Assembly (NCBI GenBank): GCA_022791915.1 | Contig: JAAWAB010000015.1 | Coordinates: 1-64,000 of the forward strand | Direction: 5' to 3' | From: Clostridia bacterium | Lineage (GTDB): Bacteria; Bacillota; Clostridia; Christensenellales; Pumilibacteraceae | Length of the DNA: 64,000 nucleotides | Part shown: in pieces, positions 47,225-56,418 of the stretch | Position numbering within the stretch: position 1 is the first letter of the stretch | Layout of the letters: each line of letters opens with the position of its first letter | The notes under the pieces: model-generated | What the model was told of the DNA's origin: nothing | The model's database searches: none | The model's input: the letters and a program-made list of their open reading frames with translations, nothing else | Position numbers and translations under genes: made by a program

Positions 47225-48472
47225 ATGAAAAAGTTCGGAAAAATTTTATGTGCCATTCTCGGAATATGCTTTGCGTTTTCCATGGCTTGCGCCTGCGATA
47301 CCGATAAGAAAGGCGGCAGTGCGATAACGCTTGTTGTGTGGGCACCCACCGAAGATATGGCGTTTGCCAAATCGGTCGCAAATGATTTTCAGACGGCAAA
47401 TCCCGATAAAAAATTCAAATTCCAGTGGGCGGAACAGAGCGAAAAAGACGCCGCAACCAAGTTATTGAACGACGTGGAAAACGGCGCCGACGTGTTCTCG
47501 TTTGCCAACGACCAATTGAACCGTCTGATTGTGGGCGACGGAATTGCGCAGATTGCGGGTTCGCGTTTGGAACGCATGAAAGCCGCCAACACGGTCGATT
47601 CGATAGACGCCGCTACCGTAACGGTTAAAGGAGAAGACAAAACGTTTGCGTATCCGTATACCGATAACACTTTCTTTTTGTATTACAACAAGAGCGTGTT
47701 CAACGAAACGGATATTCAGACGCTTGACGGAATTTTGGCGAAATGCGACGCAGAACATCAGTTTGCCTATCCCATTAACGACGGTTGGTACGGCACAGCG
47801 TTCTTCTTCGGCAAGGAGTTGGGCTACGAGGTGACGTACAGCGATAAACTTGCCGAAACCAAAGTGACGATTGATTTCGGAAACGAAGTGGGGCTGAACG
47901 TAGCGAAATCGATGTTCAAATACGTGCAAAACCCAGGATTCAAGGGCGATTCCGACGATTCCAAAATCACGGCGGGATTCAACAGCGGTTCGGTGGTTGC
48001 GGGCGTAACGGGAATCTGGAATAAGAGCAAGATTCAAGAATATCTGGGCGATAATTTCGGCGTGGCGAAATTGCCTACGTATACGTATTACGATGCCAAC
48101 AACACTTCCGAGCAGGTTCAGCTTGTGTCGTTTGCGGGCTATAAATTGCTCGGCGTGCGCAAAGGCGCGCCCGTGGAAGCGTACGACTTTGCCGAGTTCT
48201 ACACTAACAAGCAGAACCAACTCAAACATTTTGAGGCGCGCGGCTTTTTGCCTACCAATAAAGAAGCGCAAACCGATTCGCGTATTGTTGCCGACGATTG
48301 CGCAAAAGCGATTGCCGCACAGTTGCAACACAGCAAAACGCAGAAAGGCGTACCTACTGCCATTTATTCGGCTTGGGAAGGCGTGGGCAATAATATGATT
48401 AACAATAAAGCGGGCACGTTCGACGCCGAACAACAGATGGCTGCCTTTATTAAGGCTGTGGCAAAAGAATAA
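47225..48472 (+). CDS. malE: Maltodextrin ABC transporter substrate-binding lipoprotein
   Basis: A 415-residue lipoprotein (lipobox MACAC near residue 22-24) of solute-binding family 1. ITLVVWAPTED starts the mature fold; YPYTDNTFFLYYNKSVF and VAGVTGIWNKSKI are typical of maltose/maltodextrin binders. It captures linear maltooligosaccharides released by the pullulanase and amylase, by inference from the neighbours. SD AAGGAGGAG. It is flanked by hairpins on both sides. Confidence 0.9.
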   Translation: MKKFGKILCAILGICFAFSMACACDTDKKGGSAITLVVWAPTEDMAFAKSVANDFQTANPDKKFKFQWAEQSEKDAATKLLNDVENGADVFSFANDQLNRLIVGDGIAQIAGSRLERMKAANTVDSIDAATVTVKGEDKTFAYPYTDNTFFLYYNKSVFNETDIQTLDGILAKCDAEHQFAYPINDGWYGTAFFFGKELGYEVTYSDKLAETKVTIDFGNEVGLNVAKSMFKYVQNPGFKGDSDDSKITAGFNSGSVVAGVTGIWNKSKIQEYLGDNFGVAKLPTYTYYDANNTSEQVQLVSFAGYKLLGVRKGAPVEAYDFAEFYTNKQNQLKHFEARGFLPTNKEAQTDSRIVADDCAKAIAAQLQHSKTQKGVPTAIYSAWEGVGNNMINNKAGTFDAEQQMAAFIKAVAKE

Positions 48473-48489
48473 TAAACAATTACGGCTGT

Positions 48490-48512
48490 ATCGGGGCGCA
48501 CCCGCGCCCCGA
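48490..48512 (+). repeat. malE-malF intergenic hairpin
   Basis: TCGGGGCG-6 nt-CGCCCCGA (48491-48512) with no U-run. The placement recalls the malE-malF repeat of Escherichia coli that protects malE mRNA and lowers malF expression. Confidence 0.8.
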
Positions 48513-48533
48513 CACATCTATGGGAGGATTGCA

Positions 48534-49937
48534 ATGAATAAACTCACGTCTGCCTTCCGCCGTTTCGGACATAACGTTAAGCAAGGGGTACTCGCCGTAG
48601 TGCACGGGTCTGTTGCCGTAAAACTTTCCTGTCTGTTCATGGGGATAGGACAGATTATGCGCAAGCAGATTGTGAAGGGGATTTTGTACTTTTTGCTTGA
48701 AGTGCTGTTCGTTTTGTTTATGGTTTTTTTCGGCGGGAAATATCTGGCATATTTCTTTTCGGGTAATTTGGGTACCAACGTCGGCGACGAAATATGGAAC
48801 GACGCGCTTGGTGTGTTTGAGTACACGCGCGGAGATAACAGCTTTTTAATTCTTCTTTACGGTGTGGTATCGTTTATTGTACTGATTGTGTTTGCCGTGG
48901 TTTGGGGCTTGAACATACACGGCAATATAGCGAACGACCGTGCGGTTGCGGCGGGAAAGCGCGTAACTACGTTCCGTCAGGATTGCTCTGCGCTTATCAA
49001 CAGAAAATTTTATTTGCTGTTGCTCATTCCGCCGTTTGCGGGGTTGCTGGTCTTTACGGTTATGCCGCTTGTATTCATGATTCTGATTGCGTTCACGAAT
49101 TATGACTTCGAGCATATGCCGCCCGGGCAGTTGTTCGGTTGGGTGGGCTTTGAAACGTTTGGCAAACTATTCGGGTTGAGTAGCGGTTCGGGCTTTTTAC
49201 TCGTGTTTTTGCGCGTGCTCGCCTGGACTTTTGTGTGGGCGGTGTTTGCCACTTTCACCAACTACTTTCTGGGCATGATTATCGCGCTCATGATAAACAA
49301 AAAGGGGATTAAGCTTAAATCGCTGTGGCGCACGTTGTTTGTGATTGCGATTGCCGTGCCGCAGTTCGTAACGTTACTGCTCATGCAGAAAATATTAGAC
49401 GGCGACGGGATTCTCAACGTAATTTTGGGGACTAACATCCGTTGGCTTGCCGATACGCGTTGGGCGTCGCTTATTCCGCGTATTGCCATTATTGTGGTGA
49501 ACATGTGGATAGGTATTCCGTATACCATTCTGATGTGTTCGGGTATTCTGATGAATATTCCTGCCGAAATGTACGAGGCGGGTAAGTTAGACGGTGCCAA
49601 TCCAGTGCAACTGTTCCGAAAAATCGTGTTGCCGTATATGTTGCATGCCACGGGACCGTATCTGATTACTCAATTTGTGGGTAACATTAACAACTTTAAC
49701 GTTATCTGGCTACTTACGGGCGGGGGACCCGTTGACAATATTTTGTACGGCGGCGGTTCCAAAGCGCAGGCAACCGACTTGCTTGTTACCTGGCTGTACC
49801 GTCTTACTACCGACGTCAGCCCGCAATATAACGTGGCGTCGGTTATCGGCATTATCATATTCGTAATCTGTGCGGTGTTGTCGCTCGTTACCTACAATCG
49901 GTCGAGCTCGGCGAAGAACGAGGAGGACTATCAATAA
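48534..49937 (+). CDS. malF: Maltodextrin ABC transporter permease (MalF type)
   Basis: A 467-residue membrane protein. Extra N-terminal helices (about 48-72, 105-128) precede the conserved six-helix core that begins near 155. The EAA loop that contacts the ATPase is EAGKLDGANPVQLFRKIVLP. The length and N-terminal extension match Gram-positive MalF. SD GGGAGGA. Its TAA overlaps the malG ATG by one base. No ATPase gene is present in the operon. Confidence 0.92.
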   Translation: MNKLTSAFRRFGHNVKQGVLAVVHGSVAVKLSCLFMGIGQIMRKQIVKGILYFLLEVLFVLFMVFFGGKYLAYFFSGNLGTNVGDEIWNDALGVFEYTRGDNSFLILLYGVVSFIVLIVFAVVWGLNIHGNIANDRAVAAGKRVTTFRQDCSALINRKFYLLLLIPPFAGLLVFTVMPLVFMILIAFTNYDFEHMPPGQLFGWVGFETFGKLFGLSSGSGFLLVFLRVLAWTFVWAVFATFTNYFLGMIIALMINKKGIKLKSLWRTLFVIAIAVPQFVTLLLMQKILDGDGILNVILGTNIRWLADTRWASLIPRIAIIVVNMWIGIPYTILMCSGILMNIPAEMYEAGKLDGANPVQLFRKIVLPYMLHATGPYLITQFVGNINNFNVIWLLTGGGPVDNILYGGGSKAQATDLLVTWLYRLTTDVSPQYNVASVIGIIIFVICAVLSLVTYNRSSSAKNEEDYQ

Positions 49938-50827
49938 TGAACGGGGGAGTATATCAGATTCAAACGGCGAAAAAGCGCATGGGCATGAAAACCAAAAATG
50001 CGATTTTCAATTCGATTATTTATTTCGTGCTCGCCGTTCTGGGAATTTTGTGGGTGTTGCCCATTGTGTATCTTTTATATACGGCATTCCGTGTAACGCC
50101 CGATACGGGTATCATTTTCAAACTGTTTCCCGACGACCTTCGTTTGGGCGGCGGAAACTTTGCGCGGCTGTTCCGAGAAACGATGTTTTTGCGTTGGTTG
50201 GGCAACACTTGTTTGGTTGCCGTTTGCTCGTGCGTGATTACTACGCTGTTCATTCTTATGGTGAGTTATGCGCTTTCCCGCATGCGGTTTAAGGCGCGCA
50301 AACCCATTATGAACGTAATGCTTGTGCTGGGTATGTTTCCCGGCTTTATGAGCATGATTGCGGTGTATTTCATTCTCAAAGCGATGAATCTTACCAACTC
50401 GCTCTTTGCGCTTATACTGGTGTATTCGAGCGGCGCTGCGCTGTCGTATTATATCTGCAAGGGATTTTTCGATACCATTCCGCGGTCGTTGGAAGAGGCG
50501 GCAATTCTCGACGGCGCCAATCAGGTATCCATTCTGTTTCGGGTCACGTTGCCGTTGGCAAAGCCCGTGATTGTGTATACCGTACTCACGTCGTTCATAT
50601 CGCCGTGGTGCGACTTTATTTTCGTGAATACAATCATCAACGACGCAACCAAATACACGGTGGCGCTCGGCTTGTATCGGTTAATCAATTCGCAGAACAG
50701 TTCGTTCAACGAGTTCTTTACCGTTTTCTGCGCGGGTGCGGTGATTGTGGGACTGATTGTGGGCGCTTTGTTTATGAGCATGCAGCGCTATTATGTGGAA
50801 GGCGTTACGAGCGGCTCGGTGAAATAG
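49937..50827 (+). CDS. malG: Maltodextrin ABC transporter permease (MalG type)
   Basis: A 296-residue permease with six helices. The EAA loop is EEAAILDGANQVSILFRVTLP, and the C-terminal QRYYVEGVTSGSVK is typical of MalG. It starts at the TAATG overlap with malF, 9 nt after AGGAGGA. It forms the channel with MalF. Confidence 0.93.
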   Translation: MNGGVYQIQTAKKRMGMKTKNAIFNSIIYFVLAVLGILWVLPIVYLLYTAFRVTPDTGIIFKLFPDDLRLGGGNFARLFRETMFLRWLGNTCLVAVCSCVITTLFILMVSYALSRMRFKARKPIMNVMLVLGMFPGFMSMIAVYFILKAMNLTNSLFALILVYSSGAALSYYICKGFFDTIPRSLEEAAILDGANQVSILFRVTLPLAKPVIVYTVLTSFISPWCDFIFVNTIINDATKYTVALGLYRLINSQNSSFNEFFTVFCAGAVIVGLIVGALFMSMQRYYVEGVTSGSVK

Positions 50828-50865
50828 AATAGGAATCGGTTTTAAGCGGGAGGACAGAACAGATT

Positions 50866-52449
50866 ATGAAAAAGCGGTGGGCATGCGTTTTATGCGCATT
50901 GTTGCTTACCTTTGCCACATTGGCGGGGTGCGGTAGCGTTGATAAAAAGTTCCGCGACGACGGAAAAATGGATATCGTGGACGATAACTGCCGCAACTGG
51001 TACGAAGTGTTCGTGCGGTCGTTTTACGATTCGGGTGACGACGGTATCGGCGACTTAAAAGGCGTTGCGCACAAACTCGACTACATTGCGGACATGGGGT
51101 TCAACGGAATCTGGCTGATGCCCATTTGCGAATCCAACACCTATCACGGCTACGACGTGGTAGACTATATGACGGTGGAAAAGGACTACGGCACCAACGA
51201 CGATTTCAAGGCGCTCGTACAAGCCGCGCATGAAAAGGGAATCAACATAATCGTGGATATGGTGTTCAATCACACCTCTATCACGCACATATGGTTTCAA
51301 CGCGCCACGGCGGCGCTCAAAGGCACGTCGTCCGAAACCAAATATGCGGAATACTATAATTTTTCGGATATCGCGCAGAGCGGTTATGCGCAAGTTCCCG
51401 GTGTGAGCGGCAAATATTACGAATGCCGTTTCGATACAGCCATGCCCGACCTGAATCTCGATAATCCCGAAGTGCAAAGAGAATTGCGCGAAATCATGCG
51501 CTTTTGGTTGCAGGATATGGGAGTGGACGGATTCCGTCTGGACGCTTGCACCAGCTACTATACGGGCAACGTGCAGAAGAACGTAGAGTTTCTGTCGTTT
51601 ATAAACGAAACGGCAAAGGGGTATAAGTCGGATGCGTATATCGTGGGCGAAGTCTGGGAGGGTACGGACGCGCAGATACGGGAATACTACAACAGCGGGA
51701 TAGACAGTTGCTTTCTCTTTACGGTAAGCGCGGGCGCGGCGTCGGGCAGTACGATTAAGCAGGCGTTTTCGTCGCTGGAAGATAAGCCGGGCGAATACTA
51801 TACCGATTTATTGCTTGATTATCAGAAAAAGTACGATGTCGGCTCGCAAGCGCCTTTTTTGTGCAATCACGATACGTCGCGTGCCGCAAACATGTTTTCG
51901 GGTATCAAGCAACTGAAAATGGGTACGGGGCTTTTCGCGCTTATGAACGGCAACGTGTTCACGTATTACGGAGATGAAATCGGCATGATTTGCGCCGATG
52001 CCAAATCCGACCCCACCAAGCGGATTCCCATGCTGTGGGAAGATTCGCATGTGTACGAAGGACAGGTGTTCGTTCCGCCCGCAAACGGCGTAGACATCAG
52101 CAAAAAGGCGTATAAGTATCCATCGGTGAAGGAACAGCAGGCAGACGAAGAATCTCTGCTCAACTACTATAAGGGTGCAATGCGTATCCGCAACCGCCAC
52201 CGCGAAATCGCTCGCGGCACGGTGGAAAAACTGGATTCGGTCAGCCCCTACGTGAGCGCGTTCGCAAAAACGTATGAAGGCAAGTCGGTGGTGGTACTCG
52301 TTAATCTTTCGGATAGCGAAGCGTTCACCGTAGATATTGCCGCATACGGAAATTACAAACTCTCCGATTTGCTGGATACGGAAGGCGACAGCAGTATATC
52401 GGGAAATACACTTAAAATGCAACCGTTCTCCATTGCGGTGCTTGCATAG
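50866..52449 (+). CDS. GH13 alpha-amylase family lipoprotein
   Basis: A 527-residue surface enzyme that should cleave alpha-1,4-glucans. The lipobox is LAGC (C22). The barrel has WYEVFVRSFYDS, DMVFNHTS, GFRLDA (nucleophile D226), VGEVWEG (acid/base E262) and NHDTSR (D336), then a C-terminal beta-domain (VVVLVNLSD). It could be an alpha-amylase or a neopullulanase-like enzyme. SD GGGAGGA. It follows malG by 38 bp. Confidence 0.92.
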   Translation: MKKRWACVLCALLLTFATLAGCGSVDKKFRDDGKMDIVDDNCRNWYEVFVRSFYDSGDDGIGDLKGVAHKLDYIADMGFNGIWLMPICESNTYHGYDVVDYMTVEKDYGTNDDFKALVQAAHEKGINIIVDMVFNHTSITHIWFQRATAALKGTSSETKYAEYYNFSDIAQSGYAQVPGVSGKYYECRFDTAMPDLNLDNPEVQRELREIMRFWLQDMGVDGFRLDACTSYYTGNVQKNVEFLSFINETAKGYKSDAYIVGEVWEGTDAQIREYYNSGIDSCFLFTVSAGAASGSTIKQAFSSLEDKPGEYYTDLLLDYQKKYDVGSQAPFLCNHDTSRAANMFSGIKQLKMGTGLFALMNGNVFTYYGDEIGMICADAKSDPTKRIPMLWEDSHVYEGQVFVPPANGVDISKKAYKYPSVKEQQADEESLLNYYKGAMRIRNRHREIARGTVEKLDSVSPYVSAFAKTYEGKSVVVLVNLSDSEAFTVDIAAYGNYKLSDLLDTEGDSSISGNTLKMQPFSIAVLA

Positions 52450-52473
52450 GAACAGAAAACAAAAGGAGACAAT

Positions 52474-54711
52474 ATGAACGAATTTTTGAATCGGTTGAAA
52501 GAACTGGACGTAACGGGAAAAGACGTGGTTACGCTCTACAACGAAATTTCCGCGCTTGCCATGGAGCAGGCGGAAAAGCGCATTGCGCCCCATGCAAAAC
52601 GCAACGCTTACTATTTGTCGATAGAATATCTGTTGGGACGCGCGTTTTTCAACAATCTGATGGAGTTGGGCGTTTTGGACGAAGTATCGCGTATTCTTTC
52701 CGAAAAGGGCGTGGATATCCGCAACTTCGAAGAGATAGAAGACGCGGCGCTCGGCAACGGCGGACTGGGACGGCTTGCTGCTTGTTTTCTCGATTCGGCG
52801 GCGGCGCTCGGCTTACCGTTGTACGGCTACGGAATCCGCTATAAATACGGTTTGTTCAAACAGGCGTTTCAAGACGGCAGACAAACCGAAATGCCCGACG
52901 ACTGGCAGAAGTTCGGCGACCCGTGGAGTTTGCGCAGGGAAGGCGAGAAACGCGAAATTGCGTTTGCCGACTATACGGTAACCGCCGTGCCGTACGATAT
53001 TCCCATTATCGGCGAGCGTGTCAATGTGTTGCGTCTTTTTCAGGCGGAAGGCAGTCCGCAGGCGGAAAAAATCAGCGAATATCTGTATCCCGCCGACGAT
53101 ACCGAAGAAGGAAAGCTGTTGCGGCTTCGTCAGGAGTATTTCTTTTCGGCTGCGGCAATCGGCGAACTTACCGAGCGGTACGCAAAAGAACACGGCAAAA
53201 AGTTTGATGATTTCGGCGCTTGCAACGTGATTCAGCTTAACGATACGCACCCCGTAATTGCGGTTGCCGAGTTGATTCGCGTGCTTACCGTTCAATATAA
53301 GGTGTCGTTTGACCGTGCCGCGGCAATCGCCAAAGCAACGTTCAACTATACCAACCACACCGTTTTACCCGAAGCGCTCGAATGCTGGCGAGAAGAACTT
53401 GTGCGCAAAATTCTTCCCGATATTGCCGATATTCTCGTGCGTTTGCAACGTATGCAAACCAAAGAACTGAAAGCGCGCGGCTGTTCGGCAAAGGAAATCG
53501 CCGATATGGCAATTTATCGCGACGGTATTTTTTATATGGCAAATCTTGCCGTGTATATGGGGACGGCTGTCAACGGCGTGGCGGCACTCCATACAGAGAT
53601 TCTCAAAAATACACTGTTTGCTACGGCGTATCGGATTTTTCCCGAAAAATTCCGAAACAAGACCAACGGCGTAACCAAACGGCGGTGGCTTATGCTTGCC
53701 AATCCCGAGTTATCGGGTGCGATAGACGGCGTTATCGGCACGGCATGGCGTGACCCGCGCGAAGGATTCGGAGCGCTCAAAGAGCACATCGACGCCCTTA
53801 CAGACGATTTTATTGCGGTAAAAGAAACCAAAAAGCGGCAACTGTTTGATTATATAGAGCAAAAGGAAGGCGTTCGCATTCCCGACAGATTCCTTGTGTA
53901 CGCGCAAGTTAAGCGTCTGCACGAATACAAACGCCAACTCATGACGGCGTTCGCCGTTTTGGAATTGTATCACGCAATCAAAGACGGCGCTTTGTCCGAT
54001 TTCCATCCGTCCGTCTTTTTGTTCGGTGCAAAAAGCGCGCCGTCGTACCGCCGCGCCAAAGCGATTATCAAATTCATCAACGATATTTCGGCGCTTGTAA
54101 ATAACGACCCTGCTACCAAAGACGTTTTGCGTGTGGTGTTTGTGCAAAATTACAATGTTTCTTATGCCGAGAAAATCGTTGCGGGCACCGACGTTTCGTT
54201 GCAGGTGTCTACGGCGGGACTGGAAGCATCGGGTACCGGCAACATGAAATTCATGATGAACGGCGCGGTAACGTGCGGCACCATGGACGGCGCCAATATC
54301 GAAATCGTGGAGCACGCAGGTAAAGAAAACAATTATATTTTCGGTGCAACGGTGGAAGAAATCGACGCACTTAAAGCGTCGGGTTACGACCCCAATGCCG
54401 TTCTGGCGCAAAATTCCGCGCATAACAGGGCGGTATCGGCTTTAATCGACGGCACGTTTTCGGACGGCGGCACGGGTGAATACCGCGAACTGTACGACGC
54501 TCTCACCGTGGGGGCAAGTTGGCACGCGCCCGACCACTATTTCATTTTACACGACCTATCGTCGTATGTGCACGCGCTTGTGCAAATTAACCGCGACTAT
54601 GGGAACCGTGCAATGTTTGCTCGCAAGCAGTTGCAGAATGTGGCAAATTCGTCGTTCTTCTCGTCCGACCGCACAATCGCCGAATATGCTGCCGATATTT
54701 GGCATATCTGA
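52474..54711 (+). CDS. glgP: Glycogen/maltodextrin phosphorylase
   Basis: Releases glucose-1-phosphate from alpha-glucan ends in the cytoplasm. It has 745 residues, short for the family (usually 750-840). YLSIEYLLGR, EDAALGNGGLGRLAACFLDS, NDTHPV and ASGTGNMKFMMNGA with the PLP lysine K592 are diagnostic. As the last gene of the island it should consume the oligosaccharides imported by MalEFG. SD AAAGGAGA. Confidence 0.95.
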   Translation: MNEFLNRLKELDVTGKDVVTLYNEISALAMEQAEKRIAPHAKRNAYYLSIEYLLGRAFFNNLMELGVLDEVSRILSEKGVDIRNFEEIEDAALGNGGLGRLAACFLDSAAALGLPLYGYGIRYKYGLFKQAFQDGRQTEMPDDWQKFGDPWSLRREGEKREIAFADYTVTAVPYDIPIIGERVNVLRLFQAEGSPQAEKISEYLYPADDTEEGKLLRLRQEYFFSAAAIGELTERYAKEHGKKFDDFGACNVIQLNDTHPVIAVAELIRVLTVQYKVSFDRAAAIAKATFNYTNHTVLPEALECWREELVRKILPDIADILVRLQRMQTKELKARGCSAKEIADMAIYRDGIFYMANLAVYMGTAVNGVAALHTEILKNTLFATAYRIFPEKFRNKTNGVTKRRWLMLANPELSGAIDGVIGTAWRDPREGFGALKEHIDALTDDFIAVKETKKRQLFDYIEQKEGVRIPDRFLVYAQVKRLHEYKRQLMTAFAVLELYHAIKDGALSDFHPSVFLFGAKSAPSYRRAKAIIKFINDISALVNNDPATKDVLRVVFVQNYNVSYAEKIVAGTDVSLQVSTAGLEASGTGNMKFMMNGAVTCGTMDGANIEIVEHAGKENNYIFGATVEEIDALKASGYDPNAVLAQNSAHNRAVSALIDGTFSDGGTGEYRELYDALTVGASWHAPDHYFILHDLSSYVHALVQINRDYGNRAMFARKQLQNVANSSFFSSDRTIAEYAADIWHI

Positions 54712-54758
54712 AAACGCTGCGCGGACGCCGTGTCTGTGCCTGTGGCGGCATAGCACGG

Positions 54759-54787
54759 TTGACTTTCTTCCGCGTATCGCTTATAAT
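54759..54787 (+). promoter_or_regulatory. Promoter of the MGMT-like gene
   Basis: TTGACT (54759-54764), 17-bp spacer, TATAAT (54782-54787). Confidence 0.8.
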
Positions 54788-54819
54788 AATACAAGCGACA
54801 CGACGGGAGAAATCGTCTG

Positions 54820-55131
54820 ATGAACAATTCAACGTTTTTCGATAGAATTTATACATGCGTTAAAGCTATTCCCAAAGGAATGGTGGCGTCCTACGGCACA
54901 ATCGCCGCGCTCGCGGGCAATCCCCGCGCGGCGCGGGTTGTGGGGTGGGCGTTACATGTCAACCCCGACCCCGACGCAATTCCGTGCTATCGCGTTGTAA
55001 CCAAAGACGGCAGAGTGAGCGTAGCCTTTGCGTTCGGCGGCGAAAACGTGCAACGTGCCATGTTGCAGGCAGACGGAGTGGCGTTTGATAAAGCGGGCAG
55101 AGTAAAGCCCGAATTTTTTTACTACGGATAG
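54820..55131 (+). CDS. MGMT-family DNA-binding/alkyltransferase-like protein
   Basis: A 103-residue protein made only of the C-terminal DNA-binding and active-site domain of O6-methylguanine methyltransferases. GMVASYGTIA is the helix-turn-helix region and NPRAARVVGWAL holds the arginine finger. IPCYRVV keeps the reactive Cys but has Tyr in place of the usual His (PCHRV). Alkyltransferase-like proteins have Trp instead of Cys, so this is intermediate. It may be a true but short repair enzyme or a damage sensor. Confidence 0.85.
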   Translation: MNNSTFFDRIYTCVKAIPKGMVASYGTIAALAGNPRAARVVGWALHVNPDPDAIPCYRVVTKDGRVSVAFAFGGENVQRAMLQADGVAFDKAGRVKPEFFYYG

Positions 55132-55168
55132 CCGCTCGAAATTTTTTTCGTATTCGGCAGTAAATCGT

Positions 55169-55197
55169 TTGATTTTTATGTGCCGATAGTGTATAAT
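55169..55197 (+). promoter_or_regulatory. tRNA-Thr promoter
   Basis: TTGATT (55169-55174), 17-bp spacer, TATAAT (55192-55197). Its spacer shares TGCCGATAGTG with the Fic promoter 249 bp downstream. Confidence 0.8.
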
Positions 55198-55245
55198 ATC
55201 TCTTGCCGTGAAGGTGGCAATATTTTTCGTCGCCGAAATTCGTGT

Positions 55246-55321
55246 GCTGTTATGGCTCAGCAGGTAGAGCACGTCCTTGGTAAGGACGAGGTCCCGGGTT
55301 CAAATCCCGGTAACAGCTCCA
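55246..55321 (+). tRNA. tRNA-Thr (anticodon GGT)
   Basis: A 76-nt cloverleaf. Acceptor arms GCTGTTA and TAACAGC, anticodon stem CGTCC/GGACG around TTGGTAA with anticodon GGT, T-loop TTCAAAT, encoded CCA. Confidence 0.96.
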
Positions 55322-55338
55322 ATAATTGCAAATGCGGC

Positions 55339-55377
55339 TTAAAATAAAAGCGGTTTTATTAACCGCTTTTATTTTAA
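55339..55377 (+). terminator. tRNA-Thr terminator
   Basis: A perfect 17-bp stem (55339-55355 with 55361-55377) around TTATT; the 3' arm contains TTTTATTTT. Confidence 0.88.
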
Positions 55378-55417
55378 CCGATATCGGCAAAATAAAGTAG
55401 TTCATTGTGATATTCTA

Positions 55418-55446
55418 TTGATTTTTTGCCGATAGTGCGATATAAT
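55418..55446 (+). promoter_or_regulatory. Promoter of the Fic gene
   Basis: TTGATT (55418-55423), 17-bp spacer, TATAAT (55441-55446), leader about 14 nt to the GTG. It is a near copy of the tRNA-Thr promoter. Confidence 0.72.
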
Positions 55447-55466
55447 GCGTAAGCGGGTGTGGTATA

Positions 55467-56357
55467 GTGCGGTTTTTGTCGGTCGTGCAAACGGCGAAAA
55501 AGTGGAATTTGTCCGAGCGCAGCGTTCGGAACTATTGCGCTATGGGAAAAGTGGAAGGAGCGTTTTTAACGGGTAAAACGTGGAATATTCCCGAAGATGC
55601 GCAAAAGCCGGATAGAGCAAATAAGAGAATAGAATTGCCTACTACACTTTTAGAAGTGCTTACAGCGGAGAAGAAAGCGAAATTATCGGGCGGTATTTAT
55701 CATAAAGTACAAATTGACTTGACGTATAATTCCAACCATATGGAAGGGAGCCGATTAACGCATGACCAAACGCGTTATATCTTTGAAACAAACACTGTAA
55801 GTATGGAGAGCGGGGCGGTAAAGGTAGACGATATTGTGGAAACGGCAAATCACTTTGCATGTATCGATTTGATTATCGAAAATGCCAAACGTCCGATTAC
55901 CGAATCGCTTATAAAAGAATTACATCGAATGTTAAAGAACGGCACAACGGATGCGCGGCAGGATTGGTTTGCGGTAGGGAATTATAAGAAGTTGCCGAGT
56001 ACCGTGGGCAATAGGTGCACGGTTAAGCCCGAAGAAGTTGCCCGAAAAATGAAAAGTTTGCTTTTTGCATACAATGCCGAGAAAGATAAATCGTTTGACG
56101 ACCTTTTGGATTTTCACTATGCGTTTGAATGGATTCATCCGTTTCAGGACGGAAACGGCAGAATCGGCAGATTGCTTCTGTTTAAGGAATGTTTGAAACA
56201 CAATATCGTGCCTTTTATCATCGACGAAGAATTGAAAATGTTTTACTATCGCGGGCTGAAAGAATGGAAAAGCGAGCGCGGCTATCTGCGTGACACTTGC
56301 CTTGCGGCACAGGACAAATTCAAAAAGATGCTCGACTATTTCAGAATTCCGTATTGA
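55467..56357 (+). CDS. Fic family protein with N-terminal helix-turn-helix
   Basis: A 296-residue protein. Residues about 1-50 form an excisionase-like helix-turn-helix (KKWNLSERSVRNYC). The Fic domain carries HPFQDGNGRIGRL (H224), the active site for AMP or similar transfer to target proteins. Upstream, SNHMEG (S89-E93) fits the inhibitory [S/T]xxxE[G/N] helix of class II Fic proteins, so it may be self-inhibited without a separate antitoxin. Start is GTG with a short leader and weak SD. It sits just downstream of a tRNA gene, a common place for acquired genes; transfer is inference. Confidence 0.9.
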   Translation: MRFLSVVQTAKKWNLSERSVRNYCAMGKVEGAFLTGKTWNIPEDAQKPDRANKRIELPTTLLEVLTAEKKAKLSGGIYHKVQIDLTYNSNHMEGSRLTHDQTRYIFETNTVSMESGAVKVDDIVETANHFACIDLIIENAKRPITESLIKELHRMLKNGTTDARQDWFAVGNYKKLPSTVGNRCTVKPEEVARKMKSLLFAYNAEKDKSFDDLLDFHYAFEWIHPFQDGNGRIGRLLLFKECLKHNIVPFIIDEELKMFYYRGLKEWKSERGYLRDTCLAAQDKFKKMLDYFRIPY

Positions 56358-56418
56358 TTCGGGTGCGGAACAAAAGCTTTTTCGTTAATCGAAGTGAATA
56401 TAGAAGGAGAAATGAAGT

